Shown here: positions 7,301 through 15,770 of the stretch, in pieces
How the letters are laid out: each line of letters starts with the position of its first letter
How positions within the stretch are numbered: the stretch's first letter is position 1
NCBI GenBank assembly: GCA_900555635.1
Contig: USLU01000001.1
Span: forward strand, 124,001-188,000
Length of the DNA stretch: 64,000 nucleotides
Direction: 5' to 3'
Source of the DNA: an uncultured Bacteroides sp.
GTDB lineage: Bacteria; Bacteroidota; Bacteroidia; Bacteroidales; Bacteroidaceae
The notes under the pieces: generated by a model
Told to the model about the DNA's origin: nothing
Database searches by the model: none
Seen by the model: the letters and a program-made list of their open reading frames with translations, nothing else
Translations under genes and position numbers: made by a program

Positions 7301-8275
7301 ATGTTTACAGTTCCTGAACTTCTCGAAAAAATAAATTCTCATATTGCTAATTTAAAGTTTGACCGTACTCCAAAAGGTTTATACGATCCGGTGACTTATG
7401 TATTGTCAATGGGTGGCAAAAGAATCCGTCCTGTATTGATGCTGATGGCATATAATCTGTATGAAGAGGATGTCACTCGAATCTATGGTCCGGCAACCGG
7501 TATCGAAGTATATCATAATTATACTCTTTTGCATGATGATTTAATGGATCGTGCAGATCGTCGGCGTGGCAAAGAAACTGTACATAAAGTATGGAATGAT
7601 AATACAGCCATCCTGTCTGGCGATGCCATGTTAGTATTGGCATATCAGTTCATGGCTCAATGTCCTGTTGAACATTTAAAAGATGTGATGGATTTATTTA
7701 GCCTGACAGCTTTGGAAATTTGCGAAGGTCAGCAGTTGGATATGGAGTTTGAACAGCGGAAGGATGTGGCAGAAGAAGAATATTTGGAAATGATTCGGCT
7801 GAAAACATCTGTCTTGTTGGCAGTTAGTTTAAAAATCGGTGCACTATTAGGAGGCGCTTCTTCTGAAGATGCTGAACGGTTGTATGATTTTGGTATGAAT
7901 TTGGGAGTTGCATTCCAGCTTAAAGATGACTTGCTTGATGTTTATGGTGATGCTACAGTCTTTGGAAAAAATATTGGTGGTGATATTCTTTGTAATAAGA
8001 AAACTTATATGTTGATAAAGGCCTTTGAACATGCAAATGATGAGCAATTACGCCAATTAAATTCGTGGATAGGTGCCGCCTCTTTCGATCCTGCCGAAAA
8101 AATAGCAGCAGTAACCGAATTATATAATCAGATTGGAATAAAAGAGCTTTGTGAAAATAAAATAACTGAATATAGTGAAAGAGCTATGGGAAGTCTCATT
8201 GCTGTAAAAGTAGCTGCTGAAAAGAAAAAAGAACTGGAGAAATTAATGAAAGATCTAATGCACAGAGAAGTGTAG
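7301..8275 (+). CDS. Polyprenyl diphosphate synthase (trans-type)
   Basis: Adds IPP units to an allylic primer to make linear polyprenyl diphosphates for quinones or other lipids. It has 324 aa with both aspartate-rich motifs: DDLMD (79-83) and KDDLLD (208-213), and the substrate-binding GGKRIRP (38-44). The residue five positions before the first motif is Y74; in studied enzymes an aromatic there limits the product to about C15-C20, so the chain length cannot be assumed to be that of menaquinone. It is followed after 17 bp by an unknown gene and then a TatD gene, probably one operon. Confidence 0.9.
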   Translation: MFTVPELLEKINSHIANLKFDRTPKGLYDPVTYVLSMGGKRIRPVLMLMAYNLYEEDVTRIYGPATGIEVYHNYTLLHDDLMDRADRRRGKETVHKVWNDNTAILSGDAMLVLAYQFMAQCPVEHLKDVMDLFSLTALEICEGQQLDMEFEQRKDVAEEEYLEMIRLKTSVLLAVSLKIGALLGGASSEDAERLYDFGMNLGVAFQLKDDLLDVYGDATVFGKNIGGDILCNKKTYMLIKAFEHANDEQLRQLNSWIGAASFDPAEKIAAVTELYNQIGIKELCENKITEYSERAMGSLIAVKVAAEKKKELEKLMKDLMHREV

Positions 8276-8292
8276 TAATTTATATCTGAAAA

Positions 8293-9000
8293 ATGCCATA
8301 TCGAAGATTGCCAAATACAGATCAAGCCAGAATACGGGCACTAAAAGCAGTGGTCGTTAAAGCTGATATGTATAATATGTATGATTTAGCTGTCTCATTA
8401 AAGACCATAACGGATGCCAGGAATTTCCTTATGAAATTTGATGCAGCTCAAAATTATTATATTGAGTGTTTCGAACGTCAGTCAAAAGCAGGGCGTAAAC
8501 ATCAGGCTAATGTAAAAATGGCTCGTTTATTTATCTCTCACTTTATACAAGTGCTGAATTTAGCTGTTATACGCACTGAAGTTCGAGTCTCTCACAAAGA
8601 ATATTACGGTCTGGATGTAAAAAATAATAATGTGCTGGATTTATCAACAGAAACTGCATTGGTAGAATGGGGACACAAAATTATTAATGGAGAGAATAAG
8701 CGTATATCTCAGGGAGGAATTCCAATTTATAATCCAACGATTGCTAAAGTACGGGTACATTATGATATCTTTATGGATAGCTATGAGAAGCAAAAGAACT
8801 TTCAAGCATTGACAATGCGAAGTTTGGAAACATTAGCATCCATGCGTGCTAAAGCTGATGAATTGATTTTGGATATTTGGAATCAAGTGGAGAAAAAATT
8901 CGAAGACATAACTCCGAATGAGAAACGCTTGGATTTATGCCGTGAATACGGACTGGTATATTATTACCGTACCGGCGAAAAACGTAATGAAAAGGTTTAA
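8293..9000 (+). CDS. Conserved protein of unknown function
   Basis: A 235-aa soluble, basic, helix-rich protein; I do not recognise a named domain. No signal peptide or TM segment. It begins MPYRRLPNTDQARIRAL, has a long helical middle with many aromatic and lysine residues, and ends CREYGLVYYYRTGEKRNEKV. It sits 17 bp behind the polyprenyl synthase and 2 bp before tatD, so it is probably co-transcribed and perhaps translationally coupled. No frameshift or odd codon use. The regular helices and four-helix-like spacing suggest a bundle fold, but this is only a visual impression. Confidence 0.8.
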   Translation: MPYRRLPNTDQARIRALKAVVVKADMYNMYDLAVSLKTITDARNFLMKFDAAQNYYIECFERQSKAGRKHQANVKMARLFISHFIQVLNLAVIRTEVRVSHKEYYGLDVKNNNVLDLSTETALVEWGHKIINGENKRISQGGIPIYNPTIAKVRVHYDIFMDSYEKQKNFQALTMRSLETLASMRAKADELILDIWNQVEKKFEDITPNEKRLDLCREYGLVYYYRTGEKRNEKV

Positions 9001-9002
9001 TA

Positions 9003-9782
9003 ATGAAATTAGTAGATTCGCATTCCCATCTTTTTTTAGAAGATTTCACTGAAGATTTAACACAGGTGATTGTGCGGGCAAGAGAGGCTGGGGTTACTCA
9101 TATTTTCATGCCGAATATAGATAGTACAACAATTAAACCCATGCTTCGTGTTTGTTCGGAATACAAAGATTATTGCTATCCGATGATAGGCTTACATCCA
9201 ACTTCGGTAAATGCGGATTTTGAGCAAGAATTGAATGTTGTTGCAACAGAATTGGCATCCGCTAATGCATATGTGGCGATTGGTGAGATCGGTATGGATT
9301 TATATTGGGATAAGACCTTTTTGAAAGAGCAGCAGATTGCCTTGGATAGGCAGATAAAATGGGCTTTGGAATATAATCTCCCTATTGTAATTCATTGCCG
9401 GGAAGCTTTTGATTATATATATAAGGTATTGGAGCCATATAAGTCTACTTCTTTACGAGGTATCTTTCATAGTTTTACGGGAACTTTAAAAGAAGCAGAT
9501 CGTATCATGGAGTTTCCTAATTTCCTAATTGGTATTAACGGAGTAGTAACTTTTAAAAAATCCACTTTGCCGGATGTTTTAAAATACATTCCGTTGAACC
9601 GGATTGTACTGGAAACAGACTCTCCATACTTGACTCCGGTTCCTAACAGAGGTAAAAGAAATGAGAGTGCCAATGTGAAAGATACCTTAATAAAAGTTTC
9701 TGAAGTATACTGTAAATCCCCTGAAATGGTGGCGCAGGCGACGTCAGAAAACGCACTAAAAGTGTTTGGAATACTCAAATAA
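9003..9782 (+). CDS. TatD family metal-dependent hydrolase/DNase
   Basis: Amidohydrolase-fold nuclease, 259 aa. TatD proteins are 3'-5' exonucleases that use two divalent metals. The visible metal ligands are HSH (H7, H9) in DSHSHLF, the glutamate in GEIGMDLYWD, IVIHCRE, HSFTG and the aspartate in ETDSPYLTP. This order is that of the TatD/YcfH/YjjV group; I cannot say which. The start ATG is 2 bp after the previous stop. The last gene before tRNA-Ser. Confidence 0.93.
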   Translation: MKLVDSHSHLFLEDFTEDLTQVIVRAREAGVTHIFMPNIDSTTIKPMLRVCSEYKDYCYPMIGLHPTSVNADFEQELNVVATELASANAYVAIGEIGMDLYWDKTFLKEQQIALDRQIKWALEYNLPIVIHCREAFDYIYKVLEPYKSTSLRGIFHSFTGTLKEADRIMEFPNFLIGINGVVTFKKSTLPDVLKYIPLNRIVLETDSPYLTPVPNRGKRNESANVKDTLIKVSEVYCKSPEMVAQATSENALKVFGILK

Positions 9783-9944
9783 GGTCTTGCAGATTTTAAA
9801 GTTTATTAATTTTGAGATTTTATTCAAGATAAAACGGGGAGAAAGAAGCGGAAGAACAAAAAAAAGAATACATTTGTAGCTGAAAACGCTTGTGGTTCGC
9901 AATTTTTTTGTAATTTGCACCCGATTTCAGAGGAGGCGTCTATT

Positions 9945-10032
9945 GGAGAGATGCTCGAGTGGTTGAAGAGGCACGCCTGGAAAGCGTGTATACTCCTAAA
10001 GGGTATCCGGGGTTCGAATCCCCGTCTCTCCG
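9945..10032 (+). tRNA. tRNA-Ser (anticodon GGA)
   Basis: An 88-nt cloverleaf: GGAGAGA pairs with TCTCTCC, discriminator G at 10032, GGTTCGAATCC T arm, and anticodon stem around CTGGAAA giving anticodon GGA. The long variable arm (TACTCCTAAAGGGTA) is the class II mark of serine tRNAs. CCA is not encoded. A near-consensus promoter TAATTTG lies at about 9911 with TTG some 20 nt upstream. Confidence 0.95.
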
Positions 10033-10111
10033 CAGGAGAATAAAAGAAGAAAAAACAACAAATAAATATAATAAGTAATTTAATTAATTAATCTTAAAAA
10101 TTAGACACACA

Positions 10112-10921
10112 ATGAAAAAGTTATTTGCAATTGTTGCTGTGATGGGAGTCTTAACATTTGGCTCAACTCAACTTGCTCAGGCTCAAGATGCTCCTGCAGC
10201 TGAACAAACAGAACAAGCTGCTCCTGCAGCTCAAGCAGCTCCAGCTGACGATGCTGTTGCTCCTGCAACTGCAGAAGAAGGCGGTATTCACAAAGAAATT
10301 AAGACTAAGTTTATTGAAGGTACTGCATCCTTCATGAGTTTGGTAGCCATTGCATTGGTTATTGGTCTTGCTTTCTGTATCGAACGTATTATCTATTTGA
10401 GCTTGGCTGAAATCAACACTAAGAAGTTTATGGCTGCTATCGAAGCTGCTTTGGAAAAAGGTGATATTGAAGCTGCTAAAGACATCGCACGTAACACAAG
10501 AGGTCCTATTGCTTCTATCTACTACCAAGGTTTGATGAGAATTGATCAAGGTCTTGACGTTGTAGAAAAGTCAGTAGTATCTTATGGTGGTGTACAAGCC
10601 GGTTATTTGGAAAAAGGTTGCTCTTGGATTACACTGTTCATCGCTATGGCTCCGTCATTGGGATTCTTGGGAACTGTAATCGGTATGGTGCAGGCATTTG
10701 ATAAGATCCAACAAGTAGGTGATATTTCTCCGACGGTTGTAGCAGGTGGTATGAAAGTGGCTTTGATCACTACTATCTTTGGTTTGATCGTTGCATTGAT
10801 TCTGCAGGTATTCTATAACTATATCTTGGCTAAGATTGAAGCTTTGACTAGCGAAATGGAAGATTCTTCTATCTCACTGTTGGATATGGTTATCAAATAT
10901 GACTTGAAATACAAAAAATAA
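10112..10921 (+). CDS. exbB: MotA/TolQ/ExbB proton channel family protein
   Basis: Inner-membrane proton channel subunit that, with ExbD, energises TonB. It has 269 aa. Unusual for ExbB, it starts with a signal-like segment (MKKLFAIVAVMGVLTFGSTQ) followed by an Ala/Pro/Gln-rich stretch to about residue 58. Then come a TM helix (about 70-92), a cytoplasmic domain with ALEKGDIEAAKDIA, and two more TM helices including the core APSLGFLGTVIGMVQAF motif and VALITTIFGLIVALILQVF. First gene of exbB-membrane protein-exbD-exbD; 6 bp or less to the next start on most junctions. Confidence 0.93.
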   Translation: MKKLFAIVAVMGVLTFGSTQLAQAQDAPAAEQTEQAAPAAQAAPADDAVAPATAEEGGIHKEIKTKFIEGTASFMSLVAIALVIGLAFCIERIIYLSLAEINTKKFMAAIEAALEKGDIEAAKDIARNTRGPIASIYYQGLMRIDQGLDVVEKSVVSYGGVQAGYLEKGCSWITLFIAMAPSLGFLGTVIGMVQAFDKIQQVGDISPTVVAGGMKVALITTIFGLIVALILQVFYNYILAKIEALTSEMEDSSISLLDMVIKYDLKYKK

Positions 10922-10926
10922 TTAAG

Positions 10927-11412
10927 ATGGCTAAGTTATCATATAAAGTATCATATTACGTACTGTATGTAATGTTCGCTGCTATTTTAGTAGTATTGGG
11001 CTTGTTCTACTTCGGTGGAAACGCTCAAGGCGATGCAGTACTGATGGGTGTAGACCCGGAAATGTGGCAACCTGCACAAACAAATGCATTGATTTTCTTG
11101 ATGTATGGTTTGTTTGGCTTAGCTGTTGTTGCTACGGTGGCTGCTTTCCTTCTCCAGTTTGGAAGCGCATTGAAAGATAATCCTGGAGGTGCATTGAAAT
11201 CTTTGATCGGTGTAATAATTTTAGCTGTTGTTGTTATTATAGCTTGGACTATGGGTAGTGACCAAACTCTCAATATACCGGGTTATAGTGGTACAGATAA
11301 TGTTCCTTTCTGGTTGAAGATAACAGATATGTTCCTTTATACTATCTACATATTGTTTGGTGCAACAGTGCTTGCTATCATCTTTAGTAGTATTAAGAAG
11401 AAATTATCATAA
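10927..11412 (+). CDS. Small integral membrane protein in the exb operon
   Basis: A 161-aa protein with about four hydrophobic helices (roughly 9-29, 54-77, 92-109 and 131-153) and a lysine-rich C-terminus. I do not recognise a named family. The start lies 5 bp after exbB and the gene precedes exbD by 38 bp, so it is almost surely part of the ExbBD complex's transcript. Its steady presence between exbB and exbD would suggest an accessory subunit; that is inference from position only. Confidence 0.82.
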   Translation: MAKLSYKVSYYVLYVMFAAILVVLGLFYFGGNAQGDAVLMGVDPEMWQPAQTNALIFLMYGLFGLAVVATVAAFLLQFGSALKDNPGGALKSLIGVIILAVVVIIAWTMGSDQTLNIPGYSGTDNVPFWLKITDMFLYTIYILFGATVLAIIFSSIKKKLS

Positions 11413-11450
11413 TCAATTGGGGATAACTCAATTTTAAAAGAGTAATTACA

Positions 11451-12041
11451 ATGGCAAAAGGAAAAAGAAAAGTTCCTGATATTAATTCAAGTTCAACAGC
11501 GGATATTGCTTTCTTGTTGCTTATCTTCTTCTTGATTACGACTTCTATGGATACTGACCGTGGTTTGGCTAGACGTTTGCCCGAACCTCCGCAGAAAGAC
11601 CAACCGAAGGATGATATTAAGTTGAAAGAGCGCAATGTGTTGCAAGTATTCTTGAATTTGAATGACCAACTGATGTGCGGTAATGACTATATTAGCGTGG
11701 AACAGTTGCGTGCTAAGGCCAAAGAATTCATTGCCAATCCGTATAATGACGAAAGTAAACCTGAGAAACATGCAAAAGAGATTCCTTTCTTTGGTACTAT
11801 GCAGGTTACGGACAAACATGTGATTTCTTTGCGTTGTGACCGTGGTTCTTCTTACAAAGCATATATTAATGTACAAAATGAGTTGGTTGCTGCTTATAAT
11901 GAGTTGCGTGATGAAATAGCTCAAGAAAAGTGGCAGAAGACATATGCTGAGTTGAATGAAGAGCAACAAGATGCAATTCGTAAAATTTATCCTCAGATGA
12001 TTTCTGAGGCAGAACCTAAAAAGTACGGAGAAAAGAAGTAA
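11451..12041 (+). CDS. exbD: ExbD/TolR family protein (first copy)
   Basis: Single-TM partner of ExbB. It has 196 aa, longer than the usual 140: cytoplasmic start KGKRKVPDINSSSTADIAFLLLIFF, with the conserved proton-path aspartate in STADIAF, one TM helix, then a periplasmic domain with FL.NDQL..G..Y and an extra Lys/Glu-rich C-terminal tail (about 150-196) that looks helical. Its stop overlaps the next gene's ATG by one base (12041), so the two ExbD proteins are translationally coupled. Confidence 0.9.
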   Translation: MAKGKRKVPDINSSSTADIAFLLLIFFLITTSMDTDRGLARRLPEPPQKDQPKDDIKLKERNVLQVFLNLNDQLMCGNDYISVEQLRAKAKEFIANPYNDESKPEKHAKEIPFFGTMQVTDKHVISLRCDRGSSYKAYINVQNELVAAYNELRDEIAQEKWQKTYAELNEEQQDAIRKIYPQMISEAEPKKYGEKK

Positions 12042-12505
12042 TGGGAAAATTTAATAAGACTGGCAAAAAAGAAATGCCGGCGTTGAACACTTCTTCTCTG
12101 CCTGACCTTATCTTCACCTTGTTGTTCTTCTTTATGATTGTAACAACTATGCGTGAGGTAACATTGAAGGTTGAGTTTAAGGTTCCGCAAGGTACAGAAT
12201 TGGAAAAACTTGAGAAGAAGTCTTTGGTTACGTTTATCTATGTAGGAAAACCTACTGCTGAGTTTCGTAAGAAATTAGGTAGCGAGAGCCGTATCCAATT
12301 GAATGATAGTTATGCTGAAGTTTCTGAAATTCAAGACTATATTATTGGTGAACGTGCCAGTATGAAGGAAGAAGATCAGCCTCAGATGACAGTGTCTTTG
12401 AAAGTTGACCAAGAGACTAAAATGGGTATCGTAACTGATATCAAAGAAGCTCTACGTAATGCATATGCACTGAAAATTAACTATTCTGCGCAACCGCGTC
12501 AGTAA
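12041..12505 (+). CDS. exbD: ExbD/TolR family protein (second copy)
   Basis: A 154-aa ExbD-type protein. Cytoplasmic start with KKEMPALNTSSLPDLIF, again with the key aspartate at the TM start, one TM helix (about 21-38), and a periplasmic domain ending MGIVTDIKEALRNAYALKINYSA, the usual TolR/ExbD last helix. It overlaps the first exbD by one base. Two different ExbD proteins per ExbB is a normal Bacteroides pattern and may give a mixed complex. Confidence 0.9.
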   Translation: MGKFNKTGKKEMPALNTSSLPDLIFTLLFFFMIVTTMREVTLKVEFKVPQGTELEKLEKKSLVTFIYVGKPTAEFRKKLGSESRIQLNDSYAEVSEIQDYIIGERASMKEEDQPQMTVSLKVDQETKMGIVTDIKEALRNAYALKINYSAQPRQ

Positions 12506-12525
12506 TGAGTTTGTTGACTATATAA

Positions 12526-12560
12526 ATAAAGGTCGCTTGTTTTGCAAGCGACCTTTATTT
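12526..12560 (+). terminator. Intrinsic terminator of the exb operon
   Basis: A 14-bp stem, ATAAAGGTCGCTTG with CAAGCGACCTTTAT, around a TTTTG loop, ending in TTT. The arms also carry A/T tracts that would work in the other direction. Confidence 0.85.
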
Positions 12561-12608
12561 GTTTATACTATTTTGCTATAAGCTTTTGTATGTTTTTGGG
12601 GGGATATG

Positions 12609-13142
12609 CTATTCCACATTGTATACTTCTCTATAAATATCTCCTTTTACAGTATCGAAGTCATTTTCACATTTTAAATTTCCATAAGCCATAAGTAACA
12701 TGGGAAGAAAGCCATCTCCGGGTTTATAAGGAGGTTGTTGGTAAGGCTTTTCCCATAGTTTAAAGCCATGGCGTTGGTAGAAGTTAATACGACGCTGGGC
12801 CATTTCTTCAGTAGGTTCTTCTACTTCCAGAATAATAGGATGTTCTAAAAGTTGGCATAAGTGATTTAATACATTCTTTCCATGCCCACCATTACGTTGT
12901 GCAGGATCGATGGCAAAATGTTCTACGTAATAAAAGTGCTTGAAATCCCAATATGTGATTAGCCCGACTGGAGTATCGTTATGGAAAATGACGTTGTTGT
13001 GAAAATGAGTTTTTGAATCTGTATATTTACGTAACTCATCCAAAGACCTGTATTCTTCCGGAGGAAAAGAAGCGATCATTAAATTCTCCATAAAGTTGTA
13101 CAGGGCTGTATCAGCCGTTGTAATGCGTTGAAGTCTGATCAT
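12609..13142 (-). CDS. GNAT family N-acetyltransferase
   Basis: A 177-aa acetyltransferase-fold protein. The acetyl-CoA-binding region reads FAIDPAQRNGGHGKNVLNHL (the R/Q-x-x-G-x-G/A loop), followed by ILEVEEPTEEMAQRRINFYQRHGF, the typical second half with the N/R..FY...GF element. Substrate unknown. The start lies 25 bp after the M64 peptidase stop, so the two are probably co-transcribed. Confidence 0.85.
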   Translation of the reverse strand: MIRLQRITTADTALYNFMENLMIASFPPEEYRSLDELRKYTDSKTHFHNNVIFHNDTPVGLITYWDFKHFYYVEHFAIDPAQRNGGHGKNVLNHLCQLLEHPIILEVEEPTEEMAQRRINFYQRHGFKLWEKPYQQPPYKPGDGFLPMLLMAYGNLKCENDFDTVKGDIYREVYNVE

Positions 13143-13167
13143 AAATTGTTTTTAGTTAAGATTATAA

Positions 13168-14448
13168 TTATTGCTCTGTGTAAAATTCGATAATGCGTTG
13201 GATAGAACGCTGACAAACGGGGCAAAAGGTTGGATATTCATTGGTACGCATGCGACAGTCATCAGCTGGACGATATATACCTTTGGCAGAATAACCTCCT
13301 CCTTCATAGACTCCTACAGGAAATTTTTTGCATTCACTAGTTGGAGTTGGGATAGGGGTACCTTTAGCAAGCATATCTTCCCATTTGGACGCAAAGTTTA
13401 CTTTTGTAGTTATATTTTGCTCCCATGGTTCTATATCCAGTGGGTATGTATCTGTCATGACGTCATTATCATAAAAATATTCATCGGCCAGACCACTGAA
13501 ACTATGTCCGAATTCATGTACGACTACAGGGCGGAATTTAGGGTGATGGGCAGTAGTCAATGTATAGGAGTTGTATATACCTCCTCCGCCATATTCTTCT
13601 GTATTAGCTAAAATGATGATGTGTTCATACGGTATTCCTGCTAAAGCATCATGTATGGCTTTTACACGGCTTGTTGTCAGATACCGGTCCGAATAGAAAG
13701 TACTGAAATGAGAACCAAGTGCTGTTTGTTTCCATTCGCCTATGCGAGGAATACTGACACCACTTTCTTCAGAAGGGCTGGCTACTGCAACAATGTTGAA
13801 ACGTTTTTTCATGGACTTGAAAGGTTCATAAGAGAACAAACTTTCGCAGGCAATGGCAGCATCCTTATAGAATAACTCCATTTCTTCTTGCGTATATCCT
13901 TCAGCAAGTATGGCTACATCAATACATTTATCTATATTTCCACTTTTCAACAGATATTTGTGAGGAGTGATATGGGTGTGTCCCTTTTTATGAATTAAAA
14001 TATCATCAGGCTTCACAATATGCTTCATACTGGTACGAATATTTCTACGAGGATCGAGTAATACGATTTCTATTTCTGCCGGATGCAAAGGATAGGGAAC
14101 TAGAAAAGTGTTCTCAAAACCTTTGGTTATGTTTTGAGCTTCGTCTGTTTCCAGCCATTCTTGGAAAAGCGAGGAGAAAGAAGTCTTGTATATGATTTTG
14201 TTGCTGGCTATATCCTTCATAATGATTTGTCCGTTTCCTTGCAGAGGAAGTTCGGATAAATGGTGTTTTCTTCCGGCCCAATGAGGTAAAGAAGACAATT
14301 CCTCTACACATATCTCTTGTTTCGAGGCATTACCATTAAAAATGTAGTCAATACGCAGACTCTTGTCCGTGAAATAATCCGTGAAAACCTGTGCGTGTAA
14401 GGAGAACGCAACAAATATGCCTAACAGGAATAGTGAAAACTTTTTCAT
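13168..14448 (-). CDS. Exported M64 (IgA peptidase-type) metallopeptidase
   Basis: A 426-aa zinc peptidase of family M64, whose founding member cleaves IgA. A signal peptide (MKKFSLFLLGIFVAFSLHAQ) shows export. The zinc site is HEFGHSFSGLADE: H311 and H315 bind zinc, E312 is the base, and D322 is the third-ligand aspartate typical of the family. An immunoglobulin-like N-terminal half (about 30-165) precedes it. The end carries a cysteine group (C in DDCRM and FCPVC). Whether it cleaves IgA is unknown; most Bacteroides members are uncharacterised. The promoter is at 14480-14487. Confidence 0.9.
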   Translation of the reverse strand: MKKFSLFLLGIFVAFSLHAQVFTDYFTDKSLRIDYIFNGNASKQEICVEELSSLPHWAGRKHHLSELPLQGNGQIIMKDIASNKIIYKTSFSSLFQEWLETDEAQNITKGFENTFLVPYPLHPAEIEIVLLDPRRNIRTSMKHIVKPDDILIHKKGHTHITPHKYLLKSGNIDKCIDVAILAEGYTQEEMELFYKDAAIACESLFSYEPFKSMKKRFNIVAVASPSEESGVSIPRIGEWKQTALGSHFSTFYSDRYLTTSRVKAIHDALAGIPYEHIIILANTEEYGGGGIYNSYTLTTAHHPKFRPVVVHEFGHSFSGLADEYFYDNDVMTDTYPLDIEPWEQNITTKVNFASKWEDMLAKGTPIPTPTSECKKFPVGVYEGGGYSAKGIYRPADDCRMRTNEYPTFCPVCQRSIQRIIEFYTEQ

Positions 14449-14479
14449 AACTGACTATTATTTAATCTTTTTGTTCCTA

Positions 14480-14487
14480 CAAAGATA
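14480..14487 (-). promoter_or_regulatory. Bacteroides promoter for the M64-GNAT unit
   Basis: TATCTTTG on the minus strand, with TTG 20 nt upstream, both near consensus; 31 nt to the ATG. Confidence 0.6.
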
Positions 14488-14627
14488 GCATCTTTAGAAC
14501 TCATCTGCAATTTTTATTGAAGAGCGGAAAAGTTTTTTCTATTTTCATGTATATGGCTTAGTTATAGTATTATTCTTTTTTTAGTAAGAAAAGTTATAAA
14601 CCGTATTTTTATTGGCAAAAAAATATC

Positions 14628-14635
14628 TAACTTTG
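14628..14635 (+). promoter_or_regulatory. Bacteroides -7 element for the Lrp-type regulator
   Basis: TAACTTTG on the plus strand, 58 nt before the ATG at 14694. Confidence 0.5.
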
Positions 14636-14693
14636 CGTATTATTGTATGTGAATACAAGAAACTGTAGTATTTATTAATCATTTAAAATTGAA

Positions 14694-15170
14694 ATGGGAC
14701 ATCATCAACTGGATAATTTAGACGAGCAAATATTGAAGCTTATAGCTGATAATGCACGTATTCCTTTTCTGGAAGTGGCCAGAGCCTGTAATGTGTCAGG
14801 AGCGGCTATTCACCAACGCATTCAAAAGCTGACTAACTTAGGTATATTGAAAGGGTCAGAATATGTTATTGATCCGGAAAAAGTGGGATATGAGACATGT
14901 GCCTACATTGGCATTTATTTGAAAGATCCTGCTTCTTTTGATGCTGTTACAAGAGCTTTAGAAGCTATTCCTGAAGTAGTGGAGTGCCATTTTACGACAG
15001 GTAAATATGATATGTTTATTAAGCTCTATGCCCGTAATAATCATCATTTATTGAGCATCATCCACGATAAATTGCAGCCGTTGGGTTTATCCCGTACGGA
15101 AACCTTGATATCTTTCCATGAAGCCATTAAACGGCAAATGCCGATAATGATAGAGGATGAGGAAGATTGA
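14694..15170 (+). CDS. Lrp/AsnC family transcriptional regulator
   Basis: A 158-aa DNA-binding regulator. The N-terminal winged helix-turn-helix (about 5-60: LDNLDEQILKLIADNAR..., CNVSGAAIHQRIQKLTNLGIL) is followed by the RAM/AsnC effector domain (about 70-145) with VVECHFTTGKYDMFIKLYARN. These proteins respond to amino acids as dimers to octamers. Target unknown; it converges with folA, whose stop is 3 bp away. Confidence 0.92.
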   Translation: MGHHQLDNLDEQILKLIADNARIPFLEVARACNVSGAAIHQRIQKLTNLGILKGSEYVIDPEKVGYETCAYIGIYLKDPASFDAVTRALEAIPEVVECHFTTGKYDMFIKLYARNNHHLLSIIHDKLQPLGLSRTETLISFHEAIKRQMPIMIEDEED

Positions 15171-15173
15171 TTC

Positions 15174-15662
15174 CTATCGGCGAACGTAATCGACAAAAGC
15201 ATAAGGGCAGGGATGCTTCTCATCAACAGGATGAGATTCCCTGCTTTTTTCTTGCCATACATTCATATCCACATAAGGGAAATAAACATCTACCTGAGTT
15301 GCTTCCGCATCTACTTCGGTCAGGCAGAGTTCGTCGGCAAAAGAAAGTGCCTGGTCATACACACTGGCACCACCAATAATATATACATGCTCATCCGGAC
15401 GGCAGCTTTTTAAAGCATCTTCAAGCGAAGGAAAAACTTCTGCTCCGGGAAGAGATAAGCCACTGCGAGATGATAAAACAACATTCCGACGATTGGGAAG
15501 GGCACCTTTGGGCAACGATTCGAAAGTGTTTCTACCCATAATGATTGTATGTCCGGTGGTTAATGCTTTGAAGCGCTTCAAATCATTAGGAAGCCAGAAT
15601 AATAGTTTATTTTGGTAGCCGATCCCTCTTTGGCGATCGACTGCGGCGATGATGCTGATCAT
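15174..15662 (-). CDS. folA: Dihydrofolate reductase
   Basis: Reduces dihydrofolate to tetrahydrofolate with NADPH; 162 aa. It shows the N-terminal ISIIAAVDRQRGIGYQNKLLFWLPNDLKRFK (W and D near the substrate), GHTIIMGRNTFESLP, and YIIGGASVYDQAL. The family's active-site acid is present as D in LPNDLKRF. It lies 108 bp downstream of thyA with a direct/inverted GATTTAT repeat between, and partners thyA in one-carbon metabolism. Confidence 0.95.
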   Translation of the reverse strand: MISIIAAVDRQRGIGYQNKLLFWLPNDLKRFKALTTGHTIIMGRNTFESLPKGALPNRRNVVLSSRSGLSLPGAEVFPSLEDALKSCRPDEHVYIIGGASVYDQALSFADELCLTEVDAEATQVDVYFPYVDMNVWQEKSRESHPVDEKHPCPYAFVDYVRR

Positions 15663-15667
15663 GTTTT

Positions 15668-15755
15668 GATTTATGATTTATGATTTATGATTTATAACTT
15701 TATGATTCCCCCCTGCGTAATCCTATTCAGTCGCATGGTATAAATCATAAATTAT
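15668..15755. repeat. GATTTAT tandem and inverted repeat between thyA and folA
   Basis: GATTTAT occurs four times head to tail (15668-15695), and its complement ATAAATC/ATAAATT occurs at 15740-15753. The arms can form a hairpin within the thyA-folA transcript. Confidence 0.7.
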
Positions 15756-15770
15756 ATATCTTAAATCTTG

